A stretch of DNA of 64,000 nt. Origin: Caballeronia arvi. GTDB taxonomy: Bacteria; Pseudomonadota; Gammaproteobacteria; Burkholderiales; Burkholderiaceae. Positions 48,723 to 58,516 of this stretch are shown in pieces. Each line of letters opens with the position of its first letter. Position 1 is the first letter of the stretch. The translations under genes and the position numbers were made by a program. The notes beneath the pieces were generated by a model. The model ran no database searches and was not told where the DNA came from. It worked only from the letters and a program-made list of their open reading frames with translations. The stretch covers positions 62,001 through 126,000 of the forward strand of contig NZ_FCOM02000007.1 of NCBI RefSeq assembly GCF_001544695.2, read 5' to 3'.

Positions 48723-48741
48723 GATAAATCAGGCTTTGCGA

Positions 48742-50001
48742 TCAACCCTTCGCCGTCGCCTCATGCGTCTTCGGCAACACGATTGCCAACACCCCGAGCA
48801 ACGGCAAGAACGAGCAAACCTTGTACACGTAGTCGATGCTCGTCGCGTCGGCGAGATGCCCGAGCACCGCCGCGCCAACCCCGCCCATCCCGAACGCGAA
48901 TCCGAAGAAGAGGCCCGCCACCATGCCGACCTTGCCCGGAATCAGCTCTTGCGCATAGACGAGAATCGCCGAGAACGCCGACGCCAGCACCAGCCCGATG
49001 ATCACCGACAACACGCCCGTCCAGAACAGGTTCGCATAAGGCATCAGGAGCGTGAACGGCGTGACGCCGAGAATCGACACCCAGATCACGGCCTTGCGTC
49101 CCACCTTGTCGCCGACCGGCCCGCCGATGATCGTGCCCGCCGCCACCGCCGCGAGGAACACGAACAGATGGATCTGCGCAGCCTGCACCGACAAGCCGAA
49201 CTTGCTGATCAGATAGAACGTGAAGTAACTCGTGATACTCGCGAGATAGAAGTACTTCGAGAACACGAGCAGCACGAGCACGCTCATCGCCATCATGACC
49301 TTGTTGCGCGGCAGCGTCGCATGGGCAACTTGCTTGCGGCCTTTCTTCGTCGCCGGATGACGCTTGTACCAGCGGCCGATGTTCGCCAGCACGACGATCG
49401 CGACGAGCGCCGCCGCCGAGAACCACGCGATGCTCTTCTGCCCGTGCGGAATCACGATCAGCGCGGCGAGCAGCGGCCCGAGCGACGAACCTGCGTTACC
49501 GCCGACCTGAAACAGCGATTGCGCGAGACCATGCTTGCCGCCCGAGGCCATCCGCGCGACCCGCGACGACTCCGGATGAAACACCGACGACCCGCAGCCC
49601 ACGAGCGCCGCCGCGATGAGCAGCGTGCCGAAGTTGCCCGCGACCGACATCAGCAACAGACCCGACAGCGTGAACCCCATGCCGACCGGAAGCGAATAAG
49701 GCTTCGGATGCTTGTCCGTATAGAGCCCGACGAGTGGCTGCAGTAGCGAAGCCGTGATCTGGTATGTCAACGTGATGAGGCCGATCTGCCCGAACGAGAG
49801 CGCGAACTCGCTCTTGAACATCGGGTAGATCGCCAGAATCAGCGACTGGATCATGTCGTTCAGCAGGTGCGAAAAGCTGATCGCGCCCAGCACGGAATAA
49901 ACGGTGCGTTGTTGCGTGCCCGTGCTCGCGGATGCCGCGGCGGAAGCGCCGGCCGTTGCGCCGGAAGGCGACAATGCGCCCTTGTCGATGCTCGTTTGCA
50001 T
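48742..50001 (-). CDS. fsr: MFS transporter, fosmidomycin-resistance (Fsr) type
   Basis: A 419-residue 12-span MFS exporter. The first membrane span region SVLGAISFSHLLNDMIQSLI and the block TLTYQITASLLQPLVGLYTD are diagnostic for the Fsr family, which pumps out fosmidomycin and related compounds. A low-complexity Ala/Ser/Thr leader (residues 10-30) precedes the first span. The ATG at 50001 is taken since further upstream sequence lacks family similarity. The substrate in this organism is unknown. Confidence 0.85.
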   Translation of the reverse strand: MQTSIDKGALSPSGATAGASAAASASTGTQQRTVYSVLGAISFSHLLNDMIQSLILAIYPMFKSEFALSFGQIGLITLTYQITASLLQPLVGLYTDKHPKPYSLPVGMGFTLSGLLLMSVAGNFGTLLIAAALVGCGSSVFHPESSRVARMASGGKHGLAQSLFQVGGNAGSSLGPLLAALIVIPHGQKSIAWFSAAALVAIVVLANIGRWYKRHPATKKGRKQVAHATLPRNKVMMAMSVLVLLVFSKYFYLASITSYFTFYLISKFGLSVQAAQIHLFVFLAAVAAGTIIGGPVGDKVGRKAVIWVSILGVTPFTLLMPYANLFWTGVLSVIIGLVLASAFSAILVYAQELIPGKVGMVAGLFFGFAFGMGGVGAAVLGHLADATSIDYVYKVCSFLPLLGVLAIVLPKTHEATAKG

Positions 50002-50171
50002 AGTGAATGGCTGATAAAAAGCGGAAATCGTCTCGGTTTTTGTTGTTCTCCAGACCCGCGATTTATGCGTGGACTGAATTTCTGACAAGTCTAGGCTGTC
50101 CTCAGTGCATTGTCATGCCAAGCTTTGTCGCGAATCGGACAGGATAGTCGCTGACGCCAATCATCATTTCA

Positions 50172-50198
50172 TCAAATACCACGATTTTTGGCCGGTTA
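50172..50198 (+). promoter_or_regulatory. Sigma-28 (FliA)-like promoter of the chemoreceptor gene
   Basis: TCAAATAC (50172-50179), an 11-base spacer and GCCGGTTA (50191-50198) closely match the flagellar sigma-28 pattern TCAAG/TAAAGTTT-N11-GCCGATAA. The next gene is a chemoreceptor, a class usually transcribed by FliA. The rest of the 343-base gap (50002-50344) holds the MFS promoter side and a hairpin at 50214. Confidence 0.6.
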
Positions 50199-50213
50199 TA
50201 ACGGACCGCAGTC

Positions 50214-50235
50214 AGCGAACGTTTGTTCGCTTTTT
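50214..50235 (+). terminator. Terminator-like hairpin in the chemoreceptor leader
   Basis: AGCGAAC-GTTT-GTTCGCT is followed directly by TTTT and then an A-run. It lies 16 bases after the -10 half of the sigma-28-like promoter, so it would sit at the very 5' end of the transcript. It could end an upstream RNA or act as an attenuator. Confidence 0.5.
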
Positions 50236-50344
50236 AAAAAAACGGCTCAAGAAAGCTGCAAAACCTGCCGTACTACCGGCGGGGACCAGACCACGGACGC
50301 GCCGCACGACGGCAAAGTCCGCAGATCAAATCGGGGAAAGATCG

Positions 50345-52012
50345 ATGAAACTGTTTTCGCTTCGCGGCGCAAAAGACGCGGGCTTCGTGGCGCAGGCCGA
50401 AGCCGCGCATGCGCATTCCGATACACGCACACACACGACGGGCAAGCGCGCACTGTCCGTCAAAGCCTCGCTGAGGTTCGCGTTCGGGCTCGTGCTCGCG
50501 GGCACGCTCGCCATCGGCGCGATATCGCTCACGCAGATCAGCCGTCTGAATGGCGCGACCGAATCGATCTACACGCAGGGTTATGTCGCGAGCCGCGCGG
50601 CGGAGGAAACGCGCGGGTATCTGCTGCGCGCGAGCCGTTCGCAAAAGATGCTGCTCACCGCGACCACAGCCAAGGAACGCGATGACCTCGGCGCGCAGAT
50701 CGAACAGGCGCTCAACGACATCGGCCGCGCGCAGACGCAGCTCGCGCAGTACATCGATCACGCGGATCAGGACGCGCTCGCGCAACAGAAGCGCTTCGCC
50801 ACCGCGCTCGCGACGTGGAGCGACAACCTGCGCACCTTCGTCAAGCTCGTAAAGGAGCAACCGCTCGATCTCTCGCAGATGAACTGGCAAGTCGGCACGC
50901 AGGACGTATCGCTGCTCGTCGAAACCGGCAAGCTCGAAAAGACCGTCGATGAACTCGTCGCGCGCCGCGGTCACGCTGCCAAGGCGACGATCGATTCCGC
51001 GTCGTTCATCTTCAATTCGTCGTTCGTGATGGTGTCGGCGTTGACGCTCGCGCTGTTCGCGCTCGCGATCGTCGTTTCCGAATGGGTCGTGCGGCGTCTC
51101 GCCGGACAGCTCGGCGGCGAGCCCGGTTACGCGAAGGACATCGCGCGGCGCATCGCATCGGGCGATCTCGCGAATCGCATCACGCTCAAGCGCCGCGACG
51201 ACGCCAGCATGCTGCACGCGCTCTCGGAAATGCAGGCGGGCCTGTCGTCGACCGTCGGCGATATCGCGGCGAGCGCCGAGGCGATTGCGTCGGCATCGAG
51301 CGAAATTTCCACCGGCAATGTCGATCTGTCGCGCCGCACCGAAGAGCAGGCGGTTGCGCTCGAGAAAACTGCGTCCAGTATGGAGCAGCTCACCTCGACC
51401 GTGCGTCAGAACGCCGACAACGCGAAGCAGGCGAGCACGCTGGCCGCCAGCGCATCGGAGATCGCGGAGAAGGGCGGCGCGGTCGTCGGCCGCGTCGTCG
51501 AGACGATGCAGCGTATCGACGCGAGCGCGAAGAGCATCGGCGACATCATCGGCGTGATCGAGGGCATCGCATTCCAGACCAATATCCTCGCGCTGAATGC
51601 AGCAGTCGAAGCGGCGCGCGCCGGCGAGCAGGGGCGCGGCTTCGCGGTCGTCGCGGGCGAGGTGCGCGGTCTCGCGCAGCGCTCGTCGTCGGCGGCGAAG
51701 GAGATCAAGGCGTTGATCGATACGTCCGTGTCGCGCGTGTCCGACGGCTCGACCTACGCGCAGGAAGCCGGCGCGACGATGGAGGAAGTCGTGAAGGCCG
51801 TGCGCCGCGTCACCGACATCATGGGCGAGATTTCGGCGGCGTCGGCGGAACAACAGACGGGCATCGAGTCGATCGGCGACGCCGTCACGAAGATGGACGC
51901 GAACACACAGCAGAACGCCGCGCTGGTCGAAGAAGCGGCGGCCGCCGCGCAATCGCTGGACGATCAGGCGCGGGCGCTGAAGTCGCTCGTCGGAAAATTC
52001 CAGTTGGCCTGA
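50345..52012 (+). CDS. Methyl-accepting chemotaxis protein
   Basis: A 555-residue Tar-like chemoreceptor. Layout: cytoplasmic leader of about 43 residues rich in His/Thr, first membrane span about 44-62, periplasmic four-helix sensor about 63-220, second span about 222-246, HAMP domain, then the signalling coiled coil with the tip [20 protein letters not shown]. The end (SLVGKFQLA) lacks the CheR-docking pentapeptide. The ligand is unknown. The start ATG at 50345 has GGGGAAAG upstream, and a sigma-28-like promoter lies 147 bases before the start. A downstream small gene follows after 158 bases. Confidence 0.92.
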   Translation: MKLFSLRGAKDAGFVAQAEAAHAHSDTRTHTTGKRALSVKASLRFAFGLVLAGTLAIGAISLTQISRLNGATESIYTQGYVASRAAEETRGYLLRASRSQKMLLTATTAKERDDLGAQIEQALNDIGRAQTQLAQYIDHADQDALAQQKRFATALATWSDNLRTFVKLVKEQPLDLSQMNWQVGTQDVSLLVETGKLEKTVDELVARRGHAAKATIDSASFIFNSSFVMVSALTLALFALAIVVSEWVVRRLAGQLGGEPGYAKDIARRIASGDLANRITLKRRDDASMLHALSEMQAGLSSTVGDIAASAEAIASASSEISTGNVDLSRRTEEQAVALEKTASSMEQLTSTVRQNADNAKQASTLAASASEIAEKGGAVVGRVVETMQRIDASAKSIGDIIGVIEGIAFQTNILALNAAVEAARAGEQGRGFAVVAGEVRGLAQRSSSAAKEIKALIDTSVSRVSDGSTYAQEAGATMEEVVKAVRRVTDIMGEISAASAEQQTGIESIGDAVTKMDANTQQNAALVEEAAAAAQSLDDQARALKSLVGKFQLA

Positions 52013-52170
52013 CGCAAGACATCGGGATAGAATCGCGGTCGGGCGCGGCAGGGCGCCCGGTCTCGCGAAAGTCTTACGCACCTGCCATGCCGTACATCAA
52101 TTCTGGATCGAACCGCAACGTCGAACCTTTTCAGCCGCAGCGAGAACGGCGCAAATAAAGGAACAACGTC

Positions 52171-52623
52171 ATGTGGTCTACATCCTGTCCGATCTCTTCT
52201 TCCGCTTCTTCTGTTTCCAATAGCGACTATCTGCGCGAACATGCGCGGCGTCTGCTTCGGCACGTCCGTGATGGCGATACCAGCGCCGCGATGCCCGTGC
52301 TGCGCCGCCTGCTCGCCACGAAGGTCACGCGCGCGGAGCGTCTCGCCGACCTGCACGCGATCCGCGGCGAACTGCAACTCAAGCACCTCCTTTCGATGCT
52401 CGCCGTCGAACTCGGCTACCAGAACTGGGATGCCTGCAAGCTCGATATCGACGGGCAACCGGGCGCGGTCATCGATCGCTATCGGCTCGACGCCGGCGCG
52501 TTCAACGACTTCGAGAAGACCTGGTTTGCGAACGAGCGGGAAGCGCGCGACTGGCAGCGCGACCACGGCGGCTATATCGTGCGATACGGCGAGCAGGCCG
52601 TGGCGATCCTGAAGCGGGATTGA
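52171..52623 (+). CDS. Unknown small protein, glyoxalase-related N-terminal-like
   Basis: A 150-residue protein. After a Ser-rich start, residues about 20-90 (DYLREHARRLLRHVRDGDTS, then LKHLLSMLAVELGYQNWDAC) resemble the helical domain found at the end of some glyoxalase-related proteins (SHSQALELVARQLGFRDWN-like pattern). The second half (NDFEKTWFANEREARDWQRD) has no clear match. It is soluble and has no signal peptide. It stands between the chemoreceptor and the convergent HDOD gene; the function is not known. Confidence 0.6.
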   Translation: MWSTSCPISSSASSVSNSDYLREHARRLLRHVRDGDTSAAMPVLRRLLATKVTRAERLADLHAIRGELQLKHLLSMLAVELGYQNWDACKLDIDGQPGAVIDRYRLDAGAFNDFEKTWFANEREARDWQRDHGGYIVRYGEQAVAILKRD

Positions 52624-52650
52624 GGAAGCCGGGAGGGAAGCCGGAGCCGA

Positions 52651-54123
52651 TCAGATCAGCTCGACTTCCTTCCAGTTCGCGCCGAGAAAGAAGCGGCTCA
52701 ACTCTTTGGTGAGACCGTTCAACGCGCTCATTTCGAGCGGCGAGATTTTGCGCACGTGCTGCGGCAAGGTCCAGTCGCCGTAGATGAGCGCGACGGTCGA
52801 ATCGCCCGATTTCACCGGCAGCAGCACGAACGCCTGCGCTTCGCCGAGCGTCTCCTTGTACCAGCGCGGCAGACGTGCGTCGATGCGCGCGTCGCGGGCA
52901 TTTTCGATGAAGATGCCGACCGGATTCGTGATCGCGAGATGAAACACGTCGGGCCGGAATTCGGCGGAGAAGCGTAGTTGCTGCAGCATCGGCTCGACGC
53001 CCGCGCCGAGACCGAGACGCGCGTGGAATTCGTTATTGGCCTGTCGCATGAACACGACCGTGCGCGACAGATGCAGGCTTCCGAGTATCGATTCCGACGC
53101 CAGCGCGAGCGCAGGCGCCAGCGCATTTTTCGACGGCAGCGAGCGCAAGTCCTCGACGCTCGCGCCGATGCGCGCCTCCGCGGAAATCTTCGCGCGCTCC
53201 ATGGCGTCGGCGTTCGCCTGCAACTCGGAAATCTCGCGGATGACGCCGTCGTTCGCTTCTTCGTTCGCGAGCGCGAGGCTCATCGTCGTGAGCGTTTCCG
53301 CGTCGGTGCTGAGCGCGCCGCTGTAGCGGCTGGAGATGTCGAAGACCAGCGACTCGCGGCCGTCAGCGGCCATGTTCTGCGCGGTGAGGGCGTCGGCGAC
53401 TTCGGTCGAATAGTTGGAGATCGCGCGCAGCCAGCGCACGTGCTTCGGCACGGTTTCGTCAACGGGCGCGTTCGGGTCGGTCGCGCGCATGCCTTCGCGG
53501 ATCGTTTCGGGCAGGCGCCAGCGGTCTGCCGCCTCCATCCCGATTTCATCGAAGGTGACGCCGAGCAGTTCCGCGCACGCGGCGCTGTCCGGGATGTTTT
53601 CCGATGCCGCCTTGCGCCGCAACTGATCCCACTCGTGTTCCAGATAGAACGCGACGAGCAGCTTGCCGATTTGCCGCATCAGCGTGCAGACGACCGCTTC
53701 CTCGGCGGAGCGCAGATCCTTGTGTTCGGTGAGCTGGCGCGCGACCGCGCCCGAGAGCAGCGTGCGGTTGAGTTCGAGCTTCGCGTCGATACGGCGCGGC
53801 GCGCTCTGATGAAAGTGATCGACGAGCTTCAGTCCGACGACGAGATGCCCGACCGCGTCCATGCCGAGCACCATCAACGCGCGCGTGACGGTCGTGATAT
53901 TGCCGCCGAACGCGATGTACATCGCCGAATTGGCGAGGCGCAGCACCTTCTGCGTGAGGCCGACGTCCGACAGCACGACATGCACGAGGGACGTGAAGTC
54001 GAGGTCGTTGTCGCTCATCGCGGAGACGGTCGTGCGCAGCGCCTGGGAGAGCATGGGGAAATCCCCGCGCTCGCTCATGCGCGACCACAACTTGTCCAGT
54101 AATTCGGCCTTGGTGCGTGCCAT
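52651..54123 (-). CDS. HDOD-domain signalling protein
   Basis: A 490-residue protein. Residues about 18-215 form an HDOD domain (FPMLSQALRTTVSAMSDNDL, VLRLANSAMYIAFGGNITTV, MRQIGKLLVAFYLE, then the RWRLPETIREGMRATDP stretch), related to HD phosphohydrolases but lacking their HD pair. The C-terminal 200 residues look like a GAF-type sensor (AFVLLPVKSGDSTVALIYGD). HDOD proteins act as signal-output or scaffold units in virulence, motility and stress pathways. It lies in a cluster with two cyclic-di-GMP proteins on both strands. Confidence 0.83.
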   Translation of the reverse strand: MARTKAELLDKLWSRMSERGDFPMLSQALRTTVSAMSDNDLDFTSLVHVVLSDVGLTQKVLRLANSAMYIAFGGNITTVTRALMVLGMDAVGHLVVGLKLVDHFHQSAPRRIDAKLELNRTLLSGAVARQLTEHKDLRSAEEAVVCTLMRQIGKLLVAFYLEHEWDQLRRKAASENIPDSAACAELLGVTFDEIGMEAADRWRLPETIREGMRATDPNAPVDETVPKHVRWLRAISNYSTEVADALTAQNMAADGRESLVFDISSRYSGALSTDAETLTTMSLALANEEANDGVIREISELQANADAMERAKISAEARIGASVEDLRSLPSKNALAPALALASESILGSLHLSRTVVFMRQANNEFHARLGLGAGVEPMLQQLRFSAEFRPDVFHLAITNPVGIFIENARDARIDARLPRWYKETLGEAQAFVLLPVKSGDSTVALIYGDWTLPQHVRKISPLEMSALNGLTKELSRFFLGANWKEVELI

Positions 54124-54265
54124 TGCTAAAAATAAGAACCCTGCTTGTTACGCGACGGCTAACCCGAGGCGGCCCAGCAATCCAACCTAGCGCCCAACAA
54201 CGAAAGATACACGTTATTAGGGGTTTACGGCGCATTGCTCGATTAGAGCACGAACTATCTTGCGC

Positions 54266-56161
54266 TCATGATGTCTCGTGCAACACGAGCGAGTGTGACT
54301 TGAACGAGCGCGCCAGTTCATCCGATGGCAATGCATGGCTGATGAGCCAGCCCTGAATGTGATCGCAACCCAGGTCGGCCAGCAAGTCGCGCTGCGCCTC
54401 CGTTTCCACCCCTTCGGCGACCAGCTCCAGCCCGAGCGATTGCGCGAGCCCGACGACCGCGCTCACGATCGCGCGGTTGTTGCGGGACGTAATCAGGTTC
54501 TCGACAAAGCTGCGGTCGATCTTGAGCTTCGAAAGCGGAAAACGTTGTAAATAGGCGAGGCTCGAGTAACCGGTACCGAAATCGTCGACGGCGAAGCGAA
54601 TGCCGATCGACCTCAGCGCTTCGAGCAGAAGCGTCGCTTCTTCCGGGTCGTGCATCAGCAGGCTTTCGGTGATCTCGAACACGAGCCGCTCTGCGTCGAT
54701 GCCGGTGAGCGCGAGCGCTTCTTTCACCGCCGCGGTGAAACGTTTGTCGCGGAATTGCTGCGGCGACACGTTGACCGACACGTAATCGAGCCGGATGCCG
54801 ATGGCGTCCCACTGCATGATCTGCATGCACGCGGCCTTCAGCACCCAGTTGCCCAGATAGTTGATGAGGCCGATCGACTCCGCGAGCGGAATGAACGTCG
54901 ACGGCGGCACGAGCCCGTGCACCGGATGATTCCAGCGCATCAGCGCCTCCACGCCGACCACCGCGCCCGTGCGGATCTTGGTGATCGGCTGGAAGTAGAG
55001 CGAGAACTCGCCGTTGCGCACGGCTTCGTACAGGTCGGCTTCGAGCTTCAGGCGTTCCGCGTCGGCGGGGTTGTCGTCGAGCGTGTGGAAGACGAGCGCG
55101 TTGCCGCCGGATTCCTTGGCCTGCGCGAGCGCCTGATCGGCCATGCGCAGGAGGCTCGACTGCGCGCCGCTCTTCGCGTTCTTTCCCGGCTGATCCGGAT
55201 ACAGCGCCACACCCACGCTCGCCGACAAATGCGTGTGCTGCCCGCGATGCCGGTACGGCTGCGCGATGGCGGTGAGCAGGCGCCGCCCGAGACTCTCGGC
55301 GAGCTCGGGCGTGGTGCCGGCGGGCAGCAGCACGGCGAACTCGTCGCCGGCCACGCGCGCGACGCGCTCGCCGTGCCCGGCCGTGTGCTGGATGCGGCGG
55401 GCGGTCTCGCGCAGCAGTTCGTCGCCGGCGTCGTAGCCGAGCGCGCGGTTGATGCGCTGATAGTCGTCGATATCGAGCAGCACCAGTCCGGCGTGCGTGC
55501 GCGTGAGCTCGGCCTGGGCCTGCGCCGCGGCGATGGCGTCTTTCAGCGAGACGAGATTGTCGAGGCCCGTGAGCGCATCGTGATTCAGTGTGTGCAAGAG
55601 CGATGCTTCGCGCTCGCGCCAGTGCGTCACGTCGAAGGCGGCGAGTGCGAATCCGGGCGTGCCGCGCGCGGCGGTCGACACGAGCCGCAGTTCGACGCAG
55701 ATCGGATAGGTCAGCGATTTCACGACGGTCAGCGTCGCCGATTCGAGCCTGCCGCTCACGCGCGCCCGTGCGACGAGCGCGTGCAGTTCGTCCGCTTCTT
55801 CTGACGCGACCAGGTCATGCAGCGTCAGCATGCTCAGATAGTCGCGGTGATATCCGATGAACTCGATGCTCGCATCCGACACATACTGGAAGCGCAGGGC
55901 GTCGTCGAGCTGCGCGAGGAAATCGACTGCACCCAGCGTGGCTTCGGGCACGCCGGCCAAAACGGTCGCGACTGCCGTGTCTGCCGTCGCCGCCGTGACG
56001 ACGTCGGGCGCGCTGGCCGCGGGCGCTTGCCCGCTTTCGGGATGCGCGTCGCGCTCGCGGTCCTGCCGCGCGCGCGCGGCGCTTCGCCAGGCGCGGGCGA
56101 GCGCATCGAGCGCGATGCGCCACGGTGCGCGGCGGGAGACGTTGATCCGGTTCGCTTGCAT
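54266..56161 (-). CDS. PAS-GGDEF-EAL protein, probable cyclic-di-GMP phosphodiesterase
   Basis: A 631-residue cytoplasmic signalling protein. Residues about 70-190 form a PAS-like sensor, about 195-355 a GGDEF domain whose core reads RVAGDEFAVLL (AGDEF in place of GGDEF), and about 370-625 an EAL domain. The EAL domain keeps the catalytic set: VGVEALMRWNHP, FEITESLLMHD, DDFGTGYSSLAYLQRFPLSK, KIDRSF and AEGVET. Hydrolysis of cyclic-di-GMP is therefore likely; cyclase activity is uncertain because of the A in the GGDEF signature. The start at 56161 lacks a strong ribosome site and could be further upstream. Confidence 0.88.
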   Translation of the reverse strand: MQANRINVSRRAPWRIALDALARAWRSAARARQDRERDAHPESGQAPAASAPDVVTAATADTAVATVLAGVPEATLGAVDFLAQLDDALRFQYVSDASIEFIGYHRDYLSMLTLHDLVASEEADELHALVARARVSGRLESATLTVVKSLTYPICVELRLVSTAARGTPGFALAAFDVTHWREREASLLHTLNHDALTGLDNLVSLKDAIAAAQAQAELTRTHAGLVLLDIDDYQRINRALGYDAGDELLRETARRIQHTAGHGERVARVAGDEFAVLLPAGTTPELAESLGRRLLTAIAQPYRHRGQHTHLSASVGVALYPDQPGKNAKSGAQSSLLRMADQALAQAKESGGNALVFHTLDDNPADAERLKLEADLYEAVRNGEFSLYFQPITKIRTGAVVGVEALMRWNHPVHGLVPPSTFIPLAESIGLINYLGNWVLKAACMQIMQWDAIGIRLDYVSVNVSPQQFRDKRFTAAVKEALALTGIDAERLVFEITESLLMHDPEEATLLLEALRSIGIRFAVDDFGTGYSSLAYLQRFPLSKLKIDRSFVENLITSRNNRAIVSAVVGLAQSLGLELVAEGVETEAQRDLLADLGCDHIQGWLISHALPSDELARSFKSHSLVLHETS

Positions 56162-56590
56162 GGTCTCGTAGGGTTCTGGCGGCAGCGCTCGCCATCGTCG
56201 GGCAGGCGGCGCGCGGAACGCGCGCTTCGCGGTTCCGGCCGGGACGTGCCGAAACAGGCGCGGCACGCTCTATCAGGCGAGTTATCGGCCCGCCGGGCGG
56301 AATCTTTAGACGTTAGCGCCGCTCGCGCCCGTCGACCGCAGACGTGTGGTTGTCCATGAATTGTCGAGTTTCGTATGATGTCGCCTGACGAATTCGGTTA
56401 CAGTGGCGCGTTTCAGCGGAACGCTTCCGCGGCCATCGCCTGAACTTTGCACGGCCATCCTCACGCTGTCTTTCATCATGATCGAATCCATCACATCGCC
56501 GGCCTGCGGCGCAGCCCGAGACCCGGAGCCGGCAACCATGCAAAGCCCGCGGACGCCGGGCGCAGCCTGCGAAGCCCGGCCGTTCCCGAC
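56162..56590. other. Intergenic region between divergent GGDEF-EAL and EAL/HDOD genes
   Basis: These 429 bases hold the divergent promoters of the two signalling genes. Open frame continues part of the way upstream of the minus-strand gene. I see no clear -10/-35 pair, RNA gene or repeat. Confidence 0.3.
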
Positions 56591-57889
56591 ATGCCCCAAT
56601 CCCACCTGAAGCGTGCATCGCTCATGAAGCGCGAACAGAGCGTCTATGTCGGACGCCAGCCGATCCTCGACGCCGACGGCGCGCTCGTCGCCTACGAGCT
56701 GCTGTTTCGCGACAGCCCCGACAACCGCGCCCGCGTTCACGACGACGTGCAGGCGACCGCGCATGTCGTCGCGCGCACGGTCGGGGAGATCGGCGTGCCG
56801 GCGGTGCTCGGGCCGCATCCCGGCTACGTGAACATGAGCCGCGAGCTGCTGTTCGACGATATCGTCCACATCATGCAGCCCGAGCGCTTCGTGCTGGAGC
56901 TGCTGGAAAACATCACGTTCGACGAAGCGCTCTTCAAGCGGTGCGCGCAGTTGCGCAACGCAGGCTTTCGCTTCGCCCTCGACGATGTCGTGCGCCTCGA
57001 CGACGCGCTGCTCGCCGCGCTGCCTTCGGTGGATATCGTCAAGGTCGACTTTCTCGCGGCGGATCGCGGCCATCTGCCGGAACTCGCGGCGGCGCTGAAG
57101 CGGCGCGGCAAGCTGCTCGTGGCCGAGAAGGTCGAGACGCGCGACGATTTCGCGCGGGCGTTGCAGCTCGGCTTCGACTTCTTTCAGGGCTATTTCTTCG
57201 CGCGGCCGCAGGTGCTGTCGGCGCGGCGCGCCAGTCCCGCGCGCGGGTCGCTGCTGCGCCTCATGGCCGTGCTCGCCGGCGAGCCGGGCATGCGCGAGCT
57301 CGAAGCCGAGCTGAAGCGCAATCCGGACATCGTCCTGCAACTGATGCGCCTCGCCAATTCGAGCGCGCAGACGCGCGGGCGGCGCGTGTCGTCGCTGCGC
57401 GAGGCGATCGCCGCGACCGGCACGCGCCAGCTGATGCGCTGGACGCAACTGCTGCTCTACGCGGACGGCCGCGGCTTGCCGTGGCGCTCGGACCCGCTCC
57501 TGCAGCTCGTCGGCACGCGCGCGCGCTTCCTGGAACTCGCGGCCGTCCTGCTGCGCCCCGGCGACGAAGCGTTCTCCGATGCCGCGTTCATGACCGGCAT
57601 CTTCTCGCTCGTGCATGTCGTGCTCGACATGCAGCCGGTGGAAATTCTGGATAAGCTGCATCTGGCGGCCGAAATCCGCGCGGCCATTCTCACGGGCGAT
57701 GGGCCGCTCGGCGCGCTGCTCGGCATCGCGCGGGCGGCGGAGCGGGGCGATGCGCCCGCCATCGACGCCAGCCGTCACACGCGGCCGTCGCTCGACGTGC
57801 TCACGCCTGCGGTGCTCGCCAAATTGCAGTTCGAAGCGGCGGCGTGGTTCGCCGAACATCGCATGGAGCAGGGCGCGGACGACGCGTGA
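56591..57889 (+). CDS. EAL-HDOD protein (YuxH-type), probably catalytically inactive EAL
   Basis: A 432-residue protein with an N-terminal degenerate EAL domain and C-terminal HDOD domain, the YuxH arrangement. The EAL part shows RQPILDADGALVAYELLFRD, where the E-A-L motif is replaced by Y-E-L, and FALDDVVRLDDALL in place of DDFGTG. It keeps VAEKVET. This suggests cyclic-di-GMP binding or protein interaction, not hydrolysis. The HDOD part includes IVLQLMRLANSSAQTRGRRV. ATG at 56591 or 56624 (MKREQSVYVGRQP) are both possible; neither has a strong ribosome site. Confidence 0.85.
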   Translation: MPQSHLKRASLMKREQSVYVGRQPILDADGALVAYELLFRDSPDNRARVHDDVQATAHVVARTVGEIGVPAVLGPHPGYVNMSRELLFDDIVHIMQPERFVLELLENITFDEALFKRCAQLRNAGFRFALDDVVRLDDALLAALPSVDIVKVDFLAADRGHLPELAAALKRRGKLLVAEKVETRDDFARALQLGFDFFQGYFFARPQVLSARRASPARGSLLRLMAVLAGEPGMRELEAELKRNPDIVLQLMRLANSSAQTRGRRVSSLREAIAATGTRQLMRWTQLLLYADGRGLPWRSDPLLQLVGTRARFLELAAVLLRPGDEAFSDAAFMTGIFSLVHVVLDMQPVEILDKLHLAAEIRAAILTGDGPLGALLGIARAAERGDAPAIDASRHTRPSLDVLTPAVLAKLQFEAAAWFAEHRMEQGADDA

Positions 57890-57914
57890 ACGAGATCATC
57901 GAAAGGAGCGTGGC

Positions 57915-58478
57915 ATGAAGAGCAGGATTTTCGGTTTCACGGCGGGTGGTGTTCTGGCGATCGCGGCGGCGGTCTATTCGCTCACGGCGGGCGCGACGCT
58001 CAAGCCCGGCGATGCCGCGCCCGATTTCACCGCGCAGGCCTCGCTCGGCGGCAACGTGTACGACTATTCGCTCGCCGATGCGCTCAAGAAAGGCCCCGTC
58101 GTGCTGTACTTCTATCCGGCGGCGTTCACGAAGGGCTGCACGATCGAGGCGCACGAATTCGCGGAAGCGGTCGATCAATACAAGGCCGAGGGCGCGACGG
58201 TCATCGGCGTGTCGCATGACAACATCGACACGTTGAAGAAGTTCTCGGTCAGCGAGTGCCGCAGCAAGTTCCCGGTCGCGGCCGACGAGAACTCGAAGAT
58301 CATCAAGTCCTACGACGCCTCCATGCCGATGAAAAGCACGATGGCCAATCGCGTGTCCTACGTGATCGCGCCGGACGGCAAGGTCATCTACGAGTACACG
58401 AGCCTGTCACCGGACCAGCATGTCGCGAACACGCTGCAGGCGCTGCGCGACTGGAACGCGAAGCACAAGGCGCAGTGA
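57915..58478 (+). CDS. Exported peroxiredoxin (AhpC/TSA family)
   Basis: A 187-residue thiol peroxidase. A signal peptide (MKSRIFGFTAGGVLAIAAAV, cleavage near GA at residue 26) sends it to the periplasm. The active site YFYPAAFTKGCTIEAHEFAE keeps the P-x3-T-x2-C motif; a second Cys (SVSECRSKFPVAAD) could resolve the sulfenic acid. It likely reduces peroxides in the periplasm. It begins 25 bases after the EAL-HDOD gene and has AAAGGAG before the ATG; a small membrane protein gene follows. Confidence 0.88.
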   Translation: MKSRIFGFTAGGVLAIAAAVYSLTAGATLKPGDAAPDFTAQASLGGNVYDYSLADALKKGPVVLYFYPAAFTKGCTIEAHEFAEAVDQYKAEGATVIGVSHDNIDTLKKFSVSECRSKFPVAADENSKIIKSYDASMPMKSTMANRVSYVIAPDGKVIYEYTSLSPDQHVANTLQALRDWNAKHKAQ

Positions 58479-58516
58479 TACGCTTCGGTTTCATCTTTTG
58501 AGCGTGCGGAGGCGCC

